From an uncultured Alphaproteobacteria bacterium (GTDB lineage: Bacteria; Pseudomonadota; Alphaproteobacteria; RF32; CAG-239), in assembly GCA_944391345.1 (NCBI GenBank), contig CALXTE010000013.1, positions 1 through 50,780 on the forward strand: a DNA stretch of 50,780 bases. The letters are read 5' to 3'. Positions 1 through 6,819 of the stretch are shown here, in pieces. Position 1 is the stretch's first letter. Every line of letters starts with the position of its first letter. The notes under the pieces are model-generated. The model made no database searches. It was not told the origin of the DNA and saw nothing but the letters and a program-made list of their open reading frames with translations. The position numbers and the translations under genes are program-made.

Positions 1-972
1 TCGGCGCCGGAATGTTCAGCGCCGTTTAAGTGCACGCTGGAAGATTGCTCCGGAAAATTTTATCAAAGCGGCTGTATTGAAGGTTATGTTTGGGACGAAA
101 CGGCAAAAACCTGCACTTGTGAGGGGGTGGATTGGTGCGCGATAACGCCGAGCTGCACGGATTTGGGCTATAAGCAACAGACTTGTAACGGTACTTCAAT
201 CAAATGTCCGTTTGATGTCGATTATTCATTCTGTACCGGCGAGTGCAGCCCGCTGTTTCAAAATACTTGCACCGGCACAGGCTATGCCGGTGGCGTCGGC
301 ACGGCCTGCGGTGGCAAATATACTGAATGCACTTGTGCTGAAGGATATGATTGGAAAGACGGAATTTGTGAATTACAACCAGCAGAATTTGGGCAATGTA
401 ATGGATATGCGGCAAACTGCGCGCTTGGTGATATCTTGTTCAGCGACGGGACTTGCAGCGCGAATACGGTATCAGGCAAAACGCCGATTGCGGTTGTGGT
501 TTATAAATCCGGTAGCTGTGGACAGGCGATGGCATTAAAGTCGTTAGGTGGCTATAAGTGGTCAACGGAATATGTCGATATCTCGGGCTTGACGAACTAT
601 AGTTCATCCTCAGCAGCAAAAAATGATTTTGCAAGCTGTGAAAATAGTGCAAAGATAAGGGCACAAGGAAATAGCAGTACCTATCCGGCGGTATGGGCTG
701 CCTATAACTATACGACAACAGGAACGGAGGCCGGAGATTGGTGCTTGCCGGCAGCAGGAATAATTACCTCAGTATATAATAACCAAGAAGCTATAAACAC
801 AGGGTTTAGCCGCGCAAATGGGACACAATTCACAAATAGCACCCCCGCTTGGTCGTCGTCCGAGTACGATTACCGCTACGCGTGGGGCTCGAACTTTGGC
901 GGCAGTTACGGTTTGGGCTGGTACGATAAGAACTACAACCGCTACGAGGTCCGCCCTGTGATTGAGTTTTAG
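1..972 (+). CDS. Exported Cys-rich protein with DUF1566/C-type-lectin-like C-terminus, 5' truncated by window edge
   Basis: The reading frame is open from base 1, so the gene begins upstream of the window; the GTG at 127 is only an internal valine. The visible part is a Cys-rich region with short EGF-like Cys spacings (for example CTCAEGYDW), then a conserved module starting near GDILFSDGTCS and reaching GDWCLPAAG, and a final module with WSSSEY and VRPVIEF. The last module resembles DUF1566/FISUMP domains, which adopt a C-type-lectin-like fold and are found in secreted or surface proteins. It is the first of three tandem paralogs; 27 nt separate it from the next. Codons 868-942 are hypervariable relative to the paralogs while both flanks are nearly identical in DNA. 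Function is inferred to be surface binding; the ligand is unknown. Confidence 0.8.
   Translation, partial: SAPECSAPFKCTLEDCSGKFYQSGCIEGYVWDETAKTCTCEGVDWCAITPSCTDLGYKQQTCNGTSIKCPFDVDYSFCTGECSPLFQNTCTGTGYAGGVGTACGGKYTECTCAEGYDWKDGICELQPAEFGQCNGYAANCALGDILFSDGTCSANTVSGKTPIAVVVYKSGSCGQAMALKSLGGYKWSTEYVDISGLTNYSSSSAAKNDFASCENSAKIRAQGNSSTYPAVWAAYNYTTTGTEAGDWCLPAAGIITSVYNNQEAINTGFSRANGTQFTNSTPAWSSSEYDYRYAWGSNFGGSYGLGWYDKNYNRYEVRPVIEF
868..942 (+). other. Hypervariable codon block A (DGR-like variable region)
   Basis: Twenty-five codons lying between the invariant GCTTGGTCGTCGTCCGAGTA and TACGAGGTCCGCCC. Compared with blocks at 2410-2481 and 3355-3432, differences fall mostly on codons ending in C (TAC, CGC, GGC, AAC), the pattern expected if AAC codons of a template were mutated at their adenines. 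Confidence 0.5.
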
Positions 973-999
973 AGTAGAGATAAGATAAGGAGAAAAGAG

Positions 1000-2511
1000 A
1001 TGAAGAACAGAAGAAGTTTGATGATTTCGACGATGCTTATGTCTGCTATGGGTGTCGGTGTTGGTGGAATCGGGAATGTGTGGGCGGCGGATGTGCAATG
1101 CCTGAAAACGCCGAGTTGTGAAGAATTAGGTTATACCGAGATTTCGTGTTTTCAGAACAATGGTGTGAAGTGTCCGTACGGCGACAAATATTTTTGCGTC
1201 TGCCCGATGAATTATAAATTTACCTGTACCGGAGAGAATCAAACCGGTGGTGTTGGAGAAAATTGTAATGGGAAATATGCGTCGTGTAATTGTTCCGGCG
1301 GTTTGATGTGGGGCGACGGCGCTTGTGTGGAAAACTGCCCAATTGGCTCGATTTTGTTTAATGACTTTACCTGCAGCGATGATGTCGTCTCCGGCAAAAC
1401 CCCAATCGGCGTGGTGGTCTATAAAGACGGCAAAGGCGCCGGTCAGGCACTAGCACTGAATTCTCTAAGAGCATCATGGAGTGCAGAAAATTCTATTCCT
1501 TCAGGTTTAACTAGCTTTGGTTCTGCTGCAGAGGCTTCTCAAGATTTTGCTAGCTGTAAAAATAGCGCAACAATAAGAGCGGCAGGTGATGAGGCTACTT
1601 ATCCAGCTGCATGGGCTGCGTATGGATATACTACAGCAGGAACCCAAGCGGGAGATTGGTGCCTACCGGCGGCAGGAATATTTACCTCATATTATAACAA
1701 CCAAGATGCGATAAACACAGGCTTTAGCCGAGCAAATGGGACACCATTCACAGACATCACCTTCGCTTGGTCATCGTCCGGTCTTAATTATCTTCATGAG
1801 TGGTATTCATTTTTAGAAGAAGAATATGGAATACAGAGTACAGCTTTTTTTAATACTACCAGTCTTGATGTTCGCCCCGTGATTGGGTTCTGTGATGATG
1901 CGGAGAATTATGTTTATGATGTGGGGACAGATAGTTGTGTGAAAGATAATATTTGTCATTTGGGAAGTATTTTCTATTCAGACAAGACTTGTTCAATGAA
2001 GCTCAAAGACGGTAAAACCCCAATCGGCGTCGTGGTCTATGTTGATGAAAGCGGAACAAGCGGACAGGCGCTAGCACCCAAATCGATAGGCAGCTATGAA
2101 TGGGGAGGATATGGCCCGGATATCTCAACGTTAACGAACTATACATCAACATCGGCAGCATCTAAGGATTATGATAGTTGTGGGAATACGGCAAAAATAA
2201 TCGCGGCGGGAGATAAGAGTAAGTATCCGGCAGCATGGGCGGCACATGAGTATAAAACAGCGGGAACGGAGGCCGGAGATTGGTGCTTGCCGGCAGCAGG
2301 AATATTTACCTCATATTATAACAACCAAGAAGCTATAAACACAGGGTTTAGCCGCGCAAATGGGACACAATTCACAACCAGCACCTACGCTTGGTCGTCG
2401 TCCGAGTACAATGGCCGCAACGCGTGGCGCTCACTCTTTAGCAGCGAGTATGGGTTGACCTACCACTATAAGCATAACAGCTACGAGGTCCGCCCCGTGT
2501 TGGAGTTTTAG
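1000..2511 (+). CDS. Exported Cys-rich protein with two DUF1566/lectin-like modules
   Basis: A protein of 503 residues. An N-terminal signal peptide (Lys/Arg start, hydrophobic core, cleavage near VWAA at about residue 30) indicates export. A Cys-rich segment follows (about 32-110), then two copies of the same ~190-residue module (about 110-305 and 320-503). Each copy has the ILF.D.TCS start, the GDWCLPAAG motif, an AWSSS motif and a VRPV end. The internal copy is diverged in its variable part (WSSSGLNYLHEW) and its NNT-rich codons differ from the NNC-rich codons of the terminal copy. The start is supported by AAGGAG about 8 nt upstream. It lies in tandem with its paralogs on both sides, probably as one operon. 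Exact role unknown; a surface or secreted binding protein is inferred. Confidence 0.85.
   Translation: MKNRRSLMISTMLMSAMGVGVGGIGNVWAADVQCLKTPSCEELGYTEISCFQNNGVKCPYGDKYFCVCPMNYKFTCTGENQTGGVGENCNGKYASCNCSGGLMWGDGACVENCPIGSILFNDFTCSDDVVSGKTPIGVVVYKDGKGAGQALALNSLRASWSAENSIPSGLTSFGSAAEASQDFASCKNSATIRAAGDEATYPAAWAAYGYTTAGTQAGDWCLPAAGIFTSYYNNQDAINTGFSRANGTPFTDITFAWSSSGLNYLHEWYSFLEEEYGIQSTAFFNTTSLDVRPVIGFCDDAENYVYDVGTDSCVKDNICHLGSIFYSDKTCSMKLKDGKTPIGVVVYVDESGTSGQALAPKSIGSYEWGGYGPDISTLTNYTSTSAASKDYDSCGNTAKIIAAGDKSKYPAAWAAHEYKTAGTEAGDWCLPAAGIFTSYYNNQEAINTGFSRANGTQFTTSTYAWSSSEYNGRNAWRSLFSSEYGLTYHYKHNSYEVRPVLEF
2410..2481 (+). other. Hypervariable codon block B (DGR-like variable region)
   Basis: Twenty-four codons at the 3' end of the second paralog, with the same invariant flanks as blocks A and C. 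Variable codons include GGC, CGC, AAC, CTC, AGC, ACC, TAC and CAC. It is one codon shorter than block A and two shorter than block C, so a single common template cannot explain all three without indels. Confidence 0.5.
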
Positions 2512-2535
2512 GGCAGAGATGAGATAAGGAGAAAG

Positions 2536-3462
2536 ATGATGATGAACAGAAAAAGTTTGATGATTTCGACGATGCTTATGTCTGCTATGGGTGTCGATGG
2601 TGTTGTCGGGAATGTTTGGGCGGCGTCATGTGCGGTAACTGACTGTGCGGCGCTTGGTTATACCGAGGCGTATAATTCCAGTGGAAACTGCCTGAAATGT
2701 CCGTTTGGAGAGGCGTATAATTGCGAAAGTGGCTACATCTGCCCCGATAATTATACTCAAGAATGCACCGGAGAAAATATGGTTGCGGTCGGTGAAGCCT
2801 GCAACGGAAAATATGCAGAATGTGCCTGTAAAGAAGGGTATAATCTGGTGGACGGAGAATGTTCTTTGGCTTGGGGAACCTGTTCCGGACTGGCTGCAAA
2901 CTGTTCGCTTGGAAACATCTTGTTCAGTGACGGAACTTGCAGCGCGAATACGGTATCGGGCAAGACGCCGATAGCGGTTGTGGTCTATATCAGCAGTGAG
3001 GGCTGCGGACAAGCGATGGCTTTAAAATCGATAGGCAGCTATGAATGGGGTGGATATGGCACGGATATCTCAACGTTAACAAACTATACATTATCATCAG
3101 CAGCATCTAAGGATTATGATAGCTGTGGGAATACGGCAAAAATAATCGCGGCGGGAGATAAGAGCAAGTATCCGGCAGCCTGGGCGGCATATAATTATAC
3201 GACAACGGGAACGAAGGTCGGAGATTGGTGCCTACCGGCAGCAGGAATATTTACCTCAATCTACAATAACCAAAGCACCATAAACACGGGATTCAGCCGA
3301 GCGGGTGGGACAGAATTCACATCGAGCACCTACGCTTGGTCGTCGTCCGAGTACAGCGGCAACCTCGCGTGGCTCTCAAACTTTAGCGGTAGCTACGGTT
3401 TGTACTACGGCTACAACGCTAAGACTGGCAGCTACGAGGTCCGCCCCGTCCTCGCTTTTTAG
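2536..3462 (+). CDS. Exported Cys-rich protein with single DUF1566/lectin-like module
   Basis: A protein of 308 residues, the third of the tandem family. The signal peptide is nearly identical to that of the preceding gene (SLMISTMLMSAMGV), with cleavage near VWAA. The Cys-rich region includes CPFGEAYNC and ECACKEGYN. One module follows: GNILFSDGTCS, GDWCLPAAG, AWSSSEY and VRPVLAF. Three ATG codons at 2536, 2539 and 2542 follow AAGGAG at 2526-2531; the second or third has the better spacing, so the exact start is uncertain by two codons. DNA around 3028-3190 is almost identical to 2080-2240 of the upstream paralog, suggesting recent duplication or gene conversion. Codons 3355-3432 are the variable block. 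A strong terminator follows. Confidence 0.85.
   Translation: MMMNRKSLMISTMLMSAMGVDGVVGNVWAASCAVTDCAALGYTEAYNSSGNCLKCPFGEAYNCESGYICPDNYTQECTGENMVAVGEACNGKYAECACKEGYNLVDGECSLAWGTCSGLAANCSLGNILFSDGTCSANTVSGKTPIAVVVYISSEGCGQAMALKSIGSYEWGGYGTDISTLTNYTLSSAASKDYDSCGNTAKIIAAGDKSKYPAAWAAYNYTTTGTKVGDWCLPAAGIFTSIYNNQSTINTGFSRAGGTEFTSSTYAWSSSEYSGNLAWLSNFSGSYGLYYGYNAKTGSYEVRPVLAF
3355..3432 (+). other. Hypervariable codon block C (DGR-like variable region)
   Basis: Twenty-six codons at the 3' end of the third paralog between the same invariant flanks. Variable codons are AGC, GGC, AAC, CTC and TAC. Invariant codons within the block (GCG TGG, TCN, TTT, GGT TTG) would keep the fold while the NNC codons vary. 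Confidence 0.5.
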
Positions 3463-3479
3463 GTTTTTATCCCGAAGAT

Positions 3480-3521
3480 AAAAAACTTCCCCGTTCGGGT
3501 TGCCGTGCGGGGAAGTTTTTT
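3480..3521. terminator. Bidirectional rho-independent terminator
   Basis: A 13-bp perfect stem (AAAAACTTCCCCG with CGGGGAAGTTTTT) and a 14-nt loop lie between the third surface-protein gene (+) and the convergent phosphofructokinase gene (-). T-runs occur on both strands. Confidence 0.85.
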
Positions 3522-3535
3522 GGGGTTAGGCAAAA

Positions 3536-4618
3536 TTATTTGATTTCGCCGATATACATTCCCAAAGCTTGGGCTGCTTTGACGCAATCGCTATGGGTGT
3601 CAAGCAAGGTTGTGCCTTTTTTGACAACTTCTTCAATGCTGATGGCTTGAACATGGCCGTCTTTCCAGATAACCATTTTGTTGGTTTCATCATTTGCCAG
3701 CAATTCAATCGCCTTCGCCCCGAAAATGGCAGCCAAATAACGGTCAAACATGCTTGGTGTGCCGGAACGCTGAATGTGTCCCAAGGTGGTGACGCGGGTT
3801 TGGAAGTCTTTGTAACGAATGTTAATTTCAGAAGACAGATATTGTCCGACACCGCCGTAAACAGCCTCGCCAATCATATTTTTTGCGCCTGAAATATGCT
3901 CGCCGTCTTCGGTCTTGATACCTTCGGACACAACAATTACGGCGTGATTGCGGCCGGAAGCCTTAATCTCTTTCAACTTCTTGATAATATTATCAATCTT
4001 ATAAGGAATCTCCGGCACTAAGCAGACATCAGCCTGTCCGGCCAAAGCTGACTGCATGGCCAAATGTCCGGCGTCACGCCCCATAACTTCACAAATCAAA
4101 GCGCGTTGGTGTGAGCGAGCCGTTAATTCCAAGCTGTCAATCGCGGTGGTGCAAACCTGACATGCCGAGTTGAAGCCAACCGAAAATTCAGTAATAGGAG
4201 TATCATTGTCAATGGTTTTTGGAATGCCGATCATCTTGATTCCGGCGCCTTTGCAATAATTGCCGGTGATGTTCATGCTGCCGTCGCCGCCGACAACGAT
4301 TACCGCGTCAAGGCCTAATTCTCTGACACCTTCACCAAAGCGGCGAGACATCTCGCTCAAGGCTTCCATCTTGACGCCCTTGTTTAATGAGCCGAGGTAA
4401 GAACCGCTTAATCTGGGCCATGGGGTGTCTGAAAAATTGTGTACCGTTAATTCTTCATAAGACAATGGTTTTTCGGTCAAGCCCTCTGTTCCGTTATGAA
4501 TGCCGAAAACCTTCCACCCTTTTTGGCTGGCGCCGTTGACAACCGCGCGTATGACGGCGTTTAAGCCGGCGCAATCGCCGCCGCTGGTTAAAATTCCTAT
4601 CCTCTTTTCTTTCGTCAT
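3536..4618 (-). CDS. pfkA: 6-phosphofructokinase
   Basis: A protein of 360 residues catalysing phosphorylation of fructose 6-phosphate to fructose 1,6-bisphosphate, the committed step of glycolysis, in the cytoplasm. The N-terminus has the nucleotide-binding ILTSGGDCAGLNAVIR. The GGDGS motif and the PKTIDND catalytic loop with its proton-acceptor Asp follow. Gly in GGDG is the ATP-type residue, whereas Lys in PKTIDND is the residue usual in PPi-dependent and trypanosome-type enzymes, so the phosphoryl donor cannot be fixed from the motif alone. The open frame extends 90 codons further upstream, but the ATG at 4618 is preceded by AGGAG, and family homology begins there, so the longer start is rejected. 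It is transcribed alone. Confidence 0.95.
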   Translation of the reverse strand: MTKEKRIGILTSGGDCAGLNAVIRAVVNGASQKGWKVFGIHNGTEGLTEKPLSYEELTVHNFSDTPWPRLSGSYLGSLNKGVKMEALSEMSRRFGEGVRELGLDAVIVVGGDGSMNITGNYCKGAGIKMIGIPKTIDNDTPITEFSVGFNSACQVCTTAIDSLELTARSHQRALICEVMGRDAGHLAMQSALAGQADVCLVPEIPYKIDNIIKKLKEIKASGRNHAVIVVSEGIKTEDGEHISGAKNMIGEAVYGGVGQYLSSEINIRYKDFQTRVTTLGHIQRSGTPSMFDRYLAAIFGAKAIELLANDETNKMVIWKDGHVQAISIEEVVKKGTTLLDTHSDCVKAAQALGMYIGEIK

Positions 4619-4753
4619 ATTAAACTCCTGTATTCTTTTTTTTGTTGCAATGTTTCTCTTTTTGCTGTATAATGTATTACAAATTTTATTGGGGGATTTC
4701 CAGTAAAATTTTAGTTTATCATACGTTTTTTTTGAAAAAGGACATAAAATCAG

Positions 4754-4966
4754 ATGTTTAAAGATGATCAGCTCGGAAAACTCCAGCACCAGTTGTGTGA
4801 ACTTAAGCTTGAAGAGCGCCGAATCAGTTCTGATATAAGACATTTGGTTGCTAAAAATAAAACTATCGACTTTTTTCAGGCAAAGCAACTTAATTCTTCT
4901 CGTCTCGGTCTAAAAACTAAGATTAAGTCGGTTGAGGCGAAAATTATGCCAAATATTATCGCATAG
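4754..4966 (+). CDS. DUF465 (YdcH-like) small coiled-coil protein
   Basis: A protein of 70 residues, mostly helical and charged. It follows the DUF465 pattern: an N-terminal heptad-rich helix, a central segment with KNKTIDFFQAKQLNSSRLGLK, and the closing P-N-I-I-A that is common in alphaproteobacterial members. The family is widespread, and its molecular role is not established. It stands alone, divergent from the phosphofructokinase gene and upstream of rpsU. Confidence 0.75.
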   Translation: MFKDDQLGKLQHQLCELKLEERRISSDIRHLVAKNKTIDFFQAKQLNSSRLGLKTKIKSVEAKIMPNIIA

Positions 4967-4978
4967 AATATGCATTTT

Positions 4979-5008
4979 TTGCTTGCAAAATAAAATGGCT
5001 TGTGTTAT
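4979..5008 (+). promoter_or_regulatory. Possible sigma70-type promoter for rpsU
   Basis: TTGCTT and TGTTAT are separated by 18 nt, about 60 nt upstream of the rpsU start. The match to consensus is modest, so this is a tentative assignment. Confidence 0.3.
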
Positions 5009-5066
5009 TGCTTGCCTAAATTTTGGTTTTAACCCTTTATGAGAATTGTGAAAAGAGGTGATTTAA

Positions 5067-5273
5067 GTGGTTCAGGTTACTGTTATCGGAAATGACGTTA
5101 ATCAGTCTTTGAAGGTTTTGAAGAAGAAAATGCAGCGTGAAGGTATCTTCCGTGAAATGAAGCTTCGTCGTTGTCATGAAAAAAACTCTGAGAAAAAGGC
5201 TCGTCGTCAGGCTGAGGCTATCCGCCGCGCCCGTAAACAGCTGCGTAAGCGCTTAGATACTGAAGGGTTCTAG
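5067..5273 (+). CDS. rpsU: 30S ribosomal protein bS21
   Basis: A protein of 68 residues, a small basic component of the 30S subunit involved in initiation. The sequence carries the family core ([19 protein letters not shown] followed by [14 protein letters not shown]) and an Arg/Lys-rich tail. It starts at GTG, supported by AAGAGGTG six nucleotides upstream and by the usual V-Q-V start of the family. It is monocistronic with its own terminator. Confidence 0.95.
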   Translation: MVQVTVIGNDVNQSLKVLKKKMQREGIFREMKLRRCHEKNSEKKARRQAEAIRRARKQLRKRLDTEGF

Positions 5274-5295
5274 TTTTTTTAGGTTCATCTTCTAT

Positions 5296-5333
5296 AAAAA
5301 GGTCGTCTCGCTCAAATGAGGCGGCTTTTTTTT
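5296..5333 (+). terminator. Rho-independent terminator of rpsU
   Basis: Stem GTCGTCTC with GAGGCGGC (two G-T pairs), an 8-nt loop and a run of eight T. Confidence 0.8.
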
Positions 5334-5680
5334 GTTGTGAGTTGAGATGATGTGCGGTGTTGGGGCGGCATGAGTGCGAGGTATGAATGAGATGATGTGT
5401 GGCTAATTTTGTCTAAACGAGAGAGGCGAAATGGGGAGGAAGGTGTGTGTGACTGGGGAGTGGAGAAGCGGCGAAAGGGGCAAGGAAAACTTCGAGTGAA
5501 TGAGATGGAAGAGGATTGGAGAGGTGGAAGAGGGCAGTACAAGTGGTTCCTTAGAGGGGAAAGAGGTGGACAAAGGGCGGTAGAAGAGTTAAATGAGGGG
5601 ATAAGAGGGTGCGAAGAGACTTATTTGATTTCTTGTCTTTTATGTGAATATGCTGTAAAATATTGTTAGTATTCATAGCG
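5334..5680. other. Purine-rich intergenic island
   Basis: About 290 of these bases are strikingly G+A-rich on the plus strand and poor in C, unlike everything around them. A 90-codon open frame (5397-5669) exists, but its translation is a monotonous Arg/Gly/Glu-rich string with no ribosome-binding site, so it is not called as a gene. A 12-nt direct repeat (TGAGATGATGTG) occurs near 5343 and 5388. Confidence 0.5.
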
Positions 5681-5699
5681 TATGGTTTTAAGGTTTGGT

Positions 5700-6746
5700 A
5701 TGAAAGCCGAAGATTTTGAGATATTGGTTGAAAGTTGCAAGTTCTTTTTAGATGATGAAAAAGTTCGGTTTGTTCCTTATTCCATCAAAGACAACAAGCG
5801 GGTTGCAAAAATTCTTATTGAAAATAAGATGACGAGTATTTCTTTGGATGAATTTAATGAAATCGCTAAGCAAAGCGCGCCGCTTTATCAAGCCAGAAAA
5901 AAGCTTAAGCAACAGCAACTTGGTAAGTATAACGCAATGTCGGCTGATGAAATTGCCAAGCAGCCTATGGAAAATAAAGTTGAATATTTGGAGCTTTTAT
6001 TTCCTCGTAACCAAACGAAGGAAGATGTTGACGAGGTATGCCGCAAAAATGAGGAAAATATTCGCGCCTGTTTGTTTCATTTAGATTTTCCTCAGAGCTT
6101 TTGGCAAAAGGAAAAAGAGCAAGCCGCTCGTTATGCTTCTTTGGTGGCGAATTCTCCGGAGATAACCCAAAAATTAAAAAATTGGCAGGATACGAGTTTG
6201 GACGATAAAAAGGAAGTGATAAAACAATCGCTTAAAATTTTTGAATATGTTTATGGTGATGCGCCCAAGCTTGAGTTTTATACCGAGGCGCAAGAACGCG
6301 AACGATTAGTCAAATTAGGTTATCCCGAAGATGTGCATGTAAATGCCGCGAATTATCATGAAGGCGTTATCAGTTTTAATACTGATAGATTGCAAGAAAG
6401 TGACAACCTTTTTGCGGTGTCGGTTCCTTTTCATGAAGGGACGCATTATCGGCAAGATGTTCAAAGTTTTGGCGATGCCCTTGTTGACAGGATTTTTCAG
6501 AGCAGTGTGACTAATCTTCTTGCTTATGACAATGAGCGTAATGATAAGCAAGACAAGAATTATAAAGATCTTTATACCATGCTGCCGTGTGAGGTTCATG
6601 CTTATGGGCTGCAAGAATATATGGAAAATGAGCTTATTCAAAATACCGGAATTCAAAAGGCAAATGATAAGGATACGCCTGTGGTTAAACGTATTCATAA
6701 TAAAGGATATAGTATGGCAAAAGTGAATCAATATCGCAGTCGGTAG
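5700..6746 (+). CDS. Putative zinc metallopeptidase-like protein (HEXXH)
   Basis: A protein of about 348 residues without signal peptide or membrane segment, so probably cytoplasmic. The N-terminal half is charged and helical. The C-terminal half holds H-E-G-T-H (in VPFHEGTHYRQD, about residue 245), the HEXXH zinc-site signature. It is followed ~55 residues later by MLPCEVHAYGLQEYM, whose P-x-E-x-x-A pattern could give the third, glutamate, ligand as in gluzincin-type peptidases. I do not recognise the family as a whole. ATG 5700 is chosen over ATG 5682 because AGG lies six nucleotides before it, whereas no ribosome-binding site precedes 5682. It is followed by a shared terminator. Confidence 0.7.
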   Translation: MKAEDFEILVESCKFFLDDEKVRFVPYSIKDNKRVAKILIENKMTSISLDEFNEIAKQSAPLYQARKKLKQQQLGKYNAMSADEIAKQPMENKVEYLELLFPRNQTKEDVDEVCRKNEENIRACLFHLDFPQSFWQKEKEQAARYASLVANSPEITQKLKNWQDTSLDDKKEVIKQSLKIFEYVYGDAPKLEFYTEAQERERLVKLGYPEDVHVNAANYHEGVISFNTDRLQESDNLFAVSVPFHEGTHYRQDVQSFGDALVDRIFQSSVTNLLAYDNERNDKQDKNYKDLYTMLPCEVHAYGLQEYMENELIQNTGIQKANDKDTPVVKRIHNKGYSMAKVNQYRSR

Positions 6747-6765
6747 GGTGGATTTATTTTTACAA

Positions 6766-6803
6766 AAAAAAACAGTCTTGAGGAGAGACAAGACTGTTTT
6801 TTG
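6766..6803. terminator. Bidirectional rho-independent terminator
   Basis: A 13-bp stem (AAAAACAGTCTTG with CAAGACTGTTTTT) with an 8-nt loop lies between two convergent genes. Confidence 0.85.
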
Positions 6804-6819
6804 TGTTATGCACGGTGGG

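Noticed and set aside
1-3520. A reverse transcriptase or template repeat of a DGR inside the window
   Set aside because: No open frame here carries a Y-x-D-D polymerase motif, and no non-coding copy of the variable block was seen; the DGR idea therefore rests on the targets alone.
3569-3892. Open frames opposite known genes (for example inside phosphofructokinase and the permease genes)
   Set aside because: They are antisense shadows of well-conserved genes and have no ribosome-binding sites or family patterns of their own.
4619-4888. A 90-codon N-terminal extension of phosphofructokinase
   Set aside because: Family homology and a ribosome-binding site both place the start at 4618; the upstream part is hydrophobic and unlike any PFK extension.
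5397-5669. A 90-codon open frame in the purine-rich island
   Set aside because: No ribosome-binding site, and the translation is a low-complexity Arg/Gly/Glu string with no homology pattern; more likely a by-product of the base bias.
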